In this document: positions 58,416 to 64,000 of the stretch, piece by piece
How positions within the stretch are numbered: position 1 is the first letter of the stretch
Layout of the letters: each line of letters starts with the position of its first letter
From: Pseudomonas laurylsulfativorans
GTDB lineage: Bacteria > Pseudomonadota > Gammaproteobacteria > Pseudomonadales > Pseudomonadaceae
DNA: 64,000 nucleotides
Assembly: GCF_002906155.1 (NCBI RefSeq)
Contig: NZ_MUJK01000001.1
Location: 868,001 to 932,000 of the forward strand
Reading direction: 5' to 3'
Program-made: the position numbers and the translations under genes
Notes under the pieces: model-generated
Databases searched by the model: none
What the model saw: only the letters and a program-made list of their open reading frames with translations
Told to the model about the DNA's origin: nothing

Positions 58416-58868
58416 CTATTTAAGTAGATGCAGCATGTTCCGGTGCCGCGCTGCGAAAATCCTTCGCATGTAGCCATCGACCAGCAACCACTCCATTGGC
58501 GCGCCGCCTATCGCTGAATACATCACCCGGTCGGTATATAGCGTACCGCCCTCTCCCGCCTCTACCCGATGTTCATGACGAAAGGCGCGCATCGGCCCGT
58601 TAAGCATCTCGTCGATGAAATGCCTTTCGCCGACTTCACGGATCACCACCGTCCAGTTCGATGGAATCACGTTGAACATCCAGTGGCGAAAGCGGAATTG
58701 TCGCCCGGCTTCAATCCGCAGATTGTTCAGATCGATATCGCCCAGCGGAGTAACGCGTTCGGGGAAGATCTTTGGAAAGTTGACCCCTTCCAGGCAGAAG
58801 TCGAGGACCTGTTCGGGCGTGCGGTCGGGGATGAGCGTGGTGAGTTCCAGAATGGGCACGAAGGACAC
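58416..58868 (-). CDS. SRPBCC-superfamily ligand-binding protein
   Basis: The 150-residue protein has the START/Bet v1-like pattern: an amphipathic start '[20 protein letters not shown]', then '[17 protein letters not shown]', '[20 protein letters not shown]', '[22 protein letters not shown]' and a long C-terminal helix. Members bind hydrophobic ligands or act as cyclases. The start is GTG 58868 with GGAG only 1 base upstream; no better start is in frame, so the N-terminus is uncertain. It stands alone between tpx and the YciI gene. Confidence 0.75.
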   Translation of the reverse strand: MSFVPILELTTLIPDRTPEQVLDFCLEGVNFPKIFPERVTPLGDIDLNNLRIEAGRQFRFRHWMFNVIPSNWTVVIREVGERHFIDEMLNGPMRAFRHEHRVEAGEGGTLYTDRVMYSAIGGAPMEWLLVDGYMRRIFAARHRNMLHLLK

Positions 58869-59040
58869 ACTCCATGGGTCGATAGATAAGCCGGCAAGAG
58901 ATACCGGAGCGTGAACCGGATGTCGAAAATAAATCTACGCTTGGCGCCATCTACAACAGTTTTTGTTGGCAACCCTGTCGATTTGCCTCGCGGCCATTCG
59001 ACCAGGCAATGAGTCACTCAATAACAACGGAGAGAACACC

Positions 59041-59466
59041 ATGCGATTTATGATCATCATCAAGGCCAGCGCCGATTCCGAAGCCGGCGTGATGCCCAGC
59101 CAGGAACTGCTGACTGCCATGGGCAACTACAACGAAGAACTGGTCAAGGCCGGTGTCATGCTCGCAGGCGAAGGCCTGCACCCCAGCAGCAAAGGCGCTC
59201 GTGTGAGGTTTTCAGGGGAGCAACGCTCGGTCATCGACGGCCCCTTCATCGAAACCAAGGAACTGATCGCCGGCTTCTGGCTGTGGAAAGTGAAATCCAG
59301 GGAAGAAGCCATCGAATGGGTCAAGCGTTGCCCTAACCCGATGCCGGGCACCGAAGCCGTAATCGAGATTCGCCAGGTGTTCGAGGCCGAAGACTTTGGC
59401 GCTGAATTCACCCCGGAACTGCGTGAACAGGAAGAACGGGTGTGGGAGCAGGCAAAGAAAAACTGA
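59041..59466 (+). CDS. YciI-like DGPF-domain protein
   Basis: The 141-residue protein begins MRFMIIIKASADSEAG and holds the family signature 'VIDGPFIETKELIAGFWLWKV' (about 62-82). These dimeric ferredoxin-like folds often sit beside ECF sigma factors or act in oxidative or glycan metabolism; no partner is seen here. ATG 59041 follows CGGAGAG by 7 bases. Confidence 0.82.
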   Translation: MRFMIIIKASADSEAGVMPSQELLTAMGNYNEELVKAGVMLAGEGLHPSSKGARVRFSGEQRSVIDGPFIETKELIAGFWLWKVKSREEAIEWVKRCPNPMPGTEAVIEIRQVFEAEDFGAEFTPELREQEERVWEQAKKN

Positions 59467-60063
59467 ATCCCCCAGCAGGAGCCTGCTTGCTCGCGAAGAC
59501 GACGGATCAGCCACCGTCCGCGCTGAATGCAAATCCGCCATCGCGAGCTTGTTCACGCCTGCATCCGAGTTGCGCCAGCCTGCGCTGCATGTTCGCACCG
59601 TACAGCAGCTTCAGCCGGCAACCTACTGATCCGTATTAACTTTTTAGTACACGAAAATATCGAGAACCTGCACACAAAACGAAAGAATTAATTCATTCGA
59701 CTGGCTAACTCATGGTTTGATGCTAACTTCATCTGACGCGTCCTACAGGCTTGATCGGAAAGGGATTACGCAGTAACGGCCTGACAAAAGTGCCGAGTAG
59801 CCAATGAGCCACCAGGGAACCGGGGGAATCATGTTGAAAAGAATGGAGATGCACGCCTTGTTTTTGGCGACTCTGCGTGCGCCTGACTTTTATACCCGAA
59901 CACACCACGACACCCCGTCAAACCTGTCGCCCGCCGCCGAGTATCCGACTGGCACACCCTCCTTTTCCGCGCTCCATTCCCTCCAGATTGAGTGCCCGCA
60001 ACATTCTCAATGTATTCGCCGAGCTACCGCCGCACTGCCAGCTCAGGCCATAAGGACTTTTCC
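59467..60063. other. 597-base intergenic region
   Basis: A degenerate CTGCTTGCTCGCGAAG repeat lies at 59475-59499. A reading frame of 87 codons from 59804 lacks normal codon bias and a family match, so I do not call it. The rest should hold the promoter of the DUF1254 gene; I see no clear boxes. Confidence 0.45.
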
Positions 60064-61467
60064 ATGAACGTTGCCTTTCGCGCAGCCGGTTTCAGCCTGA
60101 TCGCCCTCAGTACCAGCGCCTGGGCCGACTTCACCGCCAGCCCGGAAGAAGCCCGGGCCATTGCCAAGGAGGCTTACCTGTACGGCTTCCCGGTGGTGGA
60201 GATGTACAAGACGCTCTACACCCAGGCCGTGGACAAGAAGAGCCCGAACTTCAAGGCGCCGTTCAACCAGATCGGCAACACCGCCAAGGCCTTCACCGCC
60301 AAAGACACTGCGTTTGTCACACCGAACGCCGACACGCCCTACTCCTTTGTCTGGATGGATCTGCGCGCCGAGCCACTGGTACTGACTCTGCCACCCATCG
60401 AAGAGCATCGTTATTACTCGGTGCAACTGATCGACGCCTATACGCAAAACTTTGCTTACCTGGGCACCCGCAGCACTGGCAACAATGGCGGGCATTTCAT
60501 GATCGCCGGGCCAGGCTGGCAAGGTCAGCAGCCGCAGAACATCGATCGCCTGCTGCGCAGTGAAAGCAACATCGCCTATGCGCTGTACCGCACGCAGTTG
60601 TTTGATGAAAAGGACCTGGCCAACGTCAAGCAGATCCAGAAGGGTTACAAGGTTGAAACCCTGAGCCATTACGTCAAACAGAAAGCGCCGGCTGCCGCAG
60701 CGAAGATCGACTGGCCAAAACCCACGCCGACCATGAGCGAAACCCCGGACCTGTTCCGTTACCTGAATTTCATGTTGTCGTTTGCCCCGACCCAGGACGC
60801 GGAAAAAGACCTGTTGGCGCGCTTCGCCAAAATCGGAGTCGAGGCCGGCAAGCCTTTCAACGTGGACTCACTCAGCGCCGAGCAGCGCAAACCGCTGGAG
60901 GACGGCATCAGCGATGCCAAGGCTGAATTTGCCGAGTTCAAGAAAACCAAAGTCGATACCCACGAGGTCACCAGCGGTGATTTCTTCGGCACCCGCGACC
61001 ACCTCAAGGGCAATTACCTGTACCGCTATGCCGGCGCCAACATGGGGATTTTCGGCAACTCAGCCGAAGAGGCGGACTACATCGGTTATTTCGTCGACAA
61101 GGACGGCAAACCGGTCGATGCCTCGAAAAGCGACTACACCCTGCATTTCGACAAGGGTGCCCTGCCCCCGGCCGATGCGTTCTGGTCTCTGACCCTGTAC
61201 GACGGCAAGAACAAGCTGCTGGTGGCCAACCCGCTCAATCGCTATCTGATCAACTCGCGCATGCTGCCTGATCTCAAGCTCGATACCGACGGCGGGTTGA
61301 CCCTGTATATGCAGCACAAGGCCCCAGCCAAAGACTTGCAAAGTAACTGGCTGCCGGCACCAAACGGTCCGTTCTACGGCGTATTGCGCCTGTATTTGCC
61401 CAAACCGGAAGTCACCAACGGCGAATGGAAAATGCCGCTGCTGACACCCGTTACCCCACAACAATGA
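60064..61467 (+). CDS. DUF1254/DUF1214 exported protein
   Basis: The 467-residue protein has a signal peptide (MNVAFRAAGFSLIALSTSAWA). DUF1254 covers about 40-180 ('AKEAYLYGFPVVEMYKTLY', 'VTPNADTPYSFVWMDLRAEP', 'YSVQLIDAYTQNFAYLGTR'). DUF1214 covers about 350-455 ('ADAFWSLTLYDGKNKLLVANPLNRYLIN', 'NWLPAPNGPFYGVLRLYLP'). Homologues occur widely in soil bacteria without proven function. The outer-membrane channel gene starts 14 bases downstream, so they probably form an export or uptake pair. Confidence 0.88.
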   Translation: MNVAFRAAGFSLIALSTSAWADFTASPEEARAIAKEAYLYGFPVVEMYKTLYTQAVDKKSPNFKAPFNQIGNTAKAFTAKDTAFVTPNADTPYSFVWMDLRAEPLVLTLPPIEEHRYYSVQLIDAYTQNFAYLGTRSTGNNGGHFMIAGPGWQGQQPQNIDRLLRSESNIAYALYRTQLFDEKDLANVKQIQKGYKVETLSHYVKQKAPAAAAKIDWPKPTPTMSETPDLFRYLNFMLSFAPTQDAEKDLLARFAKIGVEAGKPFNVDSLSAEQRKPLEDGISDAKAEFAEFKKTKVDTHEVTSGDFFGTRDHLKGNYLYRYAGANMGIFGNSAEEADYIGYFVDKDGKPVDASKSDYTLHFDKGALPPADAFWSLTLYDGKNKLLVANPLNRYLINSRMLPDLKLDTDGGLTLYMQHKAPAKDLQSNWLPAPNGPFYGVLRLYLPKPEVTNGEWKMPLLTPVTPQQ

Positions 61468-61481
61468 GCGGAGTCAGTCAC

Positions 61482-62429
61482 ATGATCAGGCCTTTCGTAG
61501 TGCGCCCCCTGTTGGCGCTGTGCATGGTCAGCGTTAGCCCGTTGGTACTGGCCGCCGAGGGTGGTGTCGGACGGCCGATTACCGGCCAGCAAGTATTCTC
61601 CAATGCCGGGATCGTGCCCCCGGAGCCGGGTTGGGTCATGTCCCTGACCAGCATCTGGTATGACGGCGATCTCAAGGGCGCCGCCCAGGTTCCGATCGTG
61701 GGTGCCCTGAGTACCGGGCTGGACATGAAAGTCTCCTACACCATGGCCAACTTCACCCATGTCTGGGACACCGGCAAGGGTCGCTGGAATTACGCTTCGG
61801 CCATCGGTGTGCCGGTGCAGTACACCGACATCACCGCGAGTATCACCGGCCCTCGCGGCAGAACCCTGGGCACCTCGGACACGGGCACCCAGTTCGCCGA
61901 CATGCTGGTGACGCCAATTGCCGCCGGCTACCACTTCGACGAACTCAACCACCTCTCGTTCTCGCTGCCGATCTACTTGCCCACCGGTGCCTACAACGAC
62001 GATCGCCTGGCCAACCCCGGGCAGAACGATTACACCTTCATGCCGACCGTGGCATTCACTCATCTGGACGGCAAGGGCGGCGAATTCACGCTGTCGAGCG
62101 GCCTGGAGTTCTACACCGAGAACGACGCCACCGATTATCGCAACGGCAACATCTACACCCTCGATGCGCTGTGGACCCACGGCTTTGGCAACGGCTGGAA
62201 CGCCGGTATCGCAGCCGGTTACATCCAGCAAATCACCGATGACTCTGGGTCCGGCGCCACCAGCGGCTTCCGCGGTCGCTCTGTGGGTGCTGGCCCGACA
62301 GTGGGCTGGACCGGCAAGTTCGCCGACGCCCAGGCCAACTTCAATGCACGCTGGGTGCCGGAGTTCGACACCAAGAACCGCCCTGAAGGCAATGGAATCA
62401 GCGTCAACATGACCCTGGCGTTTTTCTAG
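61482..62429 (+). CDS. Phenol-degradation MetA-pathway-type outer-membrane transporter
   Basis: The 315-residue protein has a signal peptide ('MIRPFVVRPLLALCMVSVSP', cleavage near 'VLAAEGG') and a beta-barrel pattern ending ...NMTLAFF, an outer-membrane terminal signature. 'YHFDELNHLSFSLPIYLPTGAYNDDRLANPGQNDYTFMPTVAFTH' matches the family of meta-pathway phenol-degradation-like channels and SphA. It would pass hydrophobic substrates. I chose ATG 61482 because GGAG lies 8 bases upstream; an ATG at 61464 overlaps the previous stop but would spoil the signal peptide. Confidence 0.83.
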   Translation: MIRPFVVRPLLALCMVSVSPLVLAAEGGVGRPITGQQVFSNAGIVPPEPGWVMSLTSIWYDGDLKGAAQVPIVGALSTGLDMKVSYTMANFTHVWDTGKGRWNYASAIGVPVQYTDITASITGPRGRTLGTSDTGTQFADMLVTPIAAGYHFDELNHLSFSLPIYLPTGAYNDDRLANPGQNDYTFMPTVAFTHLDGKGGEFTLSSGLEFYTENDATDYRNGNIYTLDALWTHGFGNGWNAGIAAGYIQQITDDSGSGATSGFRGRSVGAGPTVGWTGKFADAQANFNARWVPEFDTKNRPEGNGISVNMTLAFF

Positions 62430-62437
62430 GAGACCGC

Positions 62438-63418
62438 ATGAGCGCACTCAACGACCTCAATGCCCTGCAAGCCAGCATCGCCGAAGCGGTGCTCGGGCAG
62501 GATCAGGTGATCCGGCAGATACTCGTCGGTTTGCTGGCCAACGGGCATTTGCTTCTGGAAAGCTTGCCCGGCCTGGCCAAGACCCGCACGGTCAAGGCAC
62601 TGGCAAAACACCTGGACGCGAAGATGAGCCGCATCCAGTTCACCCCGGACTTGCTGCCGTCGGACATCACCGGCGCCGAGGTGCTGCATCAGGTCGAAGG
62701 CAAGAACGAAATCCGTTTCCAGCCCGGCCCGCTGTTCGGCAACCTGATCCTCGCCGACGAAATCAACCGCGCACCGGCCAAGGTTCAGGCGGCGCTGCTC
62801 GAAGCCATGGAGGAACGCCAGATCACCGTGGCCGGCAATAGCCACGCATTGCCCGAGTTGTTCATCGTGGTCGCGACCCAGAACCCGATCGAACAGGAAG
62901 GCACCTATCCGCTGCCGGAAGCGCAGATGGACCGTTTCCTGATGAAAGTGTTGCTCGATTACCCGAGCGCGGAAAACGAAAGCCAGGTGCTGCGCCTGTT
63001 GCGCGAAGAAGAACAGGCACTCGGTGCGAAGACCGCTGCCGTGCAAGGCTTCTCTTTATCCCAGGACGTGGTGTTCGCCGCGCGCCGTGAAGTCAGCACT
63101 GTGCACGTTTCCCCGGCCATCGACCGTTACCTGATCGACCTGATCAACGCCACCCGCCACCCAGCCGACTACGACGCCGATCTCGGCCGCTGGATCAGCC
63201 TCGGTGCCAGCCCCCGCGGCGGTATCGGTCTGGACCGCTGCGCGCGGGCCGACGCCTGGTTGCAGGGCCAGGATTTCGTTTCGCCGGACAATGTCCGCGC
63301 CGTGGTGCACCCGGTGCTGCGCCATCGTCTGCAATTGAGCTACGACGCGGTGGCCGATGGCGTGAGCGCCGATCAGGTGCTCGACCGTCTGCTTGATAAA
63401 GTGGCGATTCCCGCGTGA
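62438..63418 (+). CDS. MoxR-family AAA+ ATPase
   Basis: The 326-residue AAA+ chaperone has a Walker A 'LLESLPGLAKTRTVKAL' (about 40-55), a Walker B 'LILADEINRAPAKVQAALLEAMEERQ', sensor 1 'VVATQNPIEQEGTYPLPEAQMDRF' and a C-terminal lid. MoxR proteins help assemble complexes and usually work with DUF58 and von Willebrand partners. It starts 8 bases after the previous gene and overlaps the DUF58 gene by 4 bases (GTGA). Confidence 0.93.
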   Translation: MSALNDLNALQASIAEAVLGQDQVIRQILVGLLANGHLLLESLPGLAKTRTVKALAKHLDAKMSRIQFTPDLLPSDITGAEVLHQVEGKNEIRFQPGPLFGNLILADEINRAPAKVQAALLEAMEERQITVAGNSHALPELFIVVATQNPIEQEGTYPLPEAQMDRFLMKVLLDYPSAENESQVLRLLREEEQALGAKTAAVQGFSLSQDVVFAARREVSTVHVSPAIDRYLIDLINATRHPADYDADLGRWISLGASPRGGIGLDRCARADAWLQGQDFVSPDNVRAVVHPVLRHRLQLSYDAVADGVSADQVLDRLLDKVAIPA

Positions 63419-64000
63419 ACATCAATGGCCTGGTGTATGTCTCTCTGGCGCAACTGATGGCCCTGGAGTTCAAGGCCCGTGACCTGAGTTTTCTGGCGCG
63501 TCAGCCCCAGGGCAGCATCCTGGCCGGTAACCACGCTTCGCGTTTGCGTGGCCGTGGCTTGAATTTCGATGAGCTTCGCCGCTATCAACCGGGGGACGAT
63601 TTGCGCCACCTCGACTGGCGCGCGTCCCTGCGCACCGGCAAGCCGGTGGTACGCACATTCACCGAGGAGCGCGACCGCCCGGCGCTGATCCTCGTTGACC
63701 AGCGCATGTCGATGTTCTTTGGCTCGCAACGCAGCTTCAAATCCGCCGTAGCCGCCGAACTCGGTGCCCTGGCGGCGTGGATGGTATTCAACGCCGGCGA
63801 CCGCGTCGGTGGACTGGTGTTCAACGATCAACGTATCGACAGCATCGCCCCGCTGCGCAGCCGCAAACGCATCGAAGCGCTGTGCAGCCGCATCGCCCAG
63901 CAGAACCAGGCGCTCAATGCCGCTAACCCGGACGCCGAAGGCGAAGACCAACTCGACAAGGTATTGCAACACTGCCTGGCCGTGGCGGGTCACGATCACT
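63415..64000 (+). CDS. DUF58 protein, N-terminal part (runs off the window)
   Basis: A GTG start at 63415 overlaps the moxR stop, and 195 codons stay open to the end. 'LNFDELRRYQPGDDLRHLDWRASLRTGKPVVRTFTEERD' is the DUF58 signature, and 'PALILVDQRMSMFFGSQRS' begins the vWA-like part. It is the usual partner of MoxR in envelope or stress functions. The rest of the operon lies outside the window. Confidence 0.92.
   Translation, partial: MNINGLVYVSLAQLMALEFKARDLSFLARQPQGSILAGNHASRLRGRGLNFDELRRYQPGDDLRHLDWRASLRTGKPVVRTFTEERDRPALILVDQRMSMFFGSQRSFKSAVAAELGALAAWMVFNAGDRVGGLVFNDQRIDSIAPLRSRKRIEALCSRIAQQNQALNAANPDAEGEDQLDKVLQHCLAVAGHDH

Noticed and set aside
59804..60067. 87-codon frame upstream of the DUF1254 gene
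   Set aside because: Codon use is not Pseudomonas-like, it has no family features, and it runs into the start of the DUF1254 gene.
62555..62600. MoxR Walker A lacking the first Gly (ESLPGLAKT) as a sign of inactivity
   Set aside because: That position varies in active MoxR proteins; the PGxAKT core and Walker B are intact.

Overview
The window reads as a chromosomal segment of a fluorescent-group Pseudomonas. The evidence is high-GC coding with strong G/C third positions, REP elements of the 'GTAGGAGCTGGCTTGCCAGCGAT' type between genes, and Pseudomonas-typical modules (efeUOB, glg/tre, muxABC-opmB, pssA, tpx). There are no rRNA, tRNA, CRISPR, IS or phage genes that I can see. Both ends cut genes: an AraC-type regulator at the left and a DUF58 protein at the right.

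Left part (1-10.5 kb): an efe ferrous-iron uptake operon (permease, cupredoxin-imelysin lipo/periplasmic protein, Tat-exported DyP peroxidase and an extra cupredoxin-less imelysin) behind a candidate Fur box. It is followed by pssA, a TetR regulator with an apparently leaderless, self-repressible promoter, a DUF1348 protein, a TSUP permease, and nudC with a dienoyl-CoA isomerase-like crotonase.

Centre (11-39.4 kb): the trehalose/alpha-glucan cluster. On the + strand are glgA-treZ-malQ-treY-DUF2934 and glgX. On the - strand are glgE-treS/mak-glgB, preceded by a candidate AlgU-type promoter. Together they encode a cycle in which trehalose becomes maltose, maltose 1-phosphate, then branched alpha-glucan (TreS-Mak, GlgE, GlgB), and linear glucan is returned to trehalose (GlgX, TreY, TreZ), with GlgA supplying glucan from nucleotide sugar. 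glgC is not in the window. Between the two arms lie a PIG-L deacetylase, an EEP-family hydrolase, an outer-membrane barrel protein and the most interesting locus: two tandem TccC-like RHS toxin genes. Their cores match to the same residue, but their C-terminal tips are unrelated and AT-rich. The second tip has the conserved residues of a minimal protein kinase. A nearly identical fragment of the 3' end of glgB lies between the two rhs genes, which records how the locus was built.

Right-centre (39.6-48.3 kb): a 54-residue proline-rich small protein with its own ribosome site and terminator, an MgtC-like membrane protein, DUF3203, ccoG, a MocR-type regulator, an AT-rich two-gene cassette of unknown function, an SDR and an MHYT-GGDEF-EAL protein.

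Right (48.5-64 kb): the muxABC-opmB RND efflux operon (all junctions are 4-base overlaps), tpx, an SRPBCC protein, a YciI/DGPF protein, a DUF1254 exported protein with a phenol-degradation-type outer-membrane channel, and the start of a MoxR-DUF58 operon.
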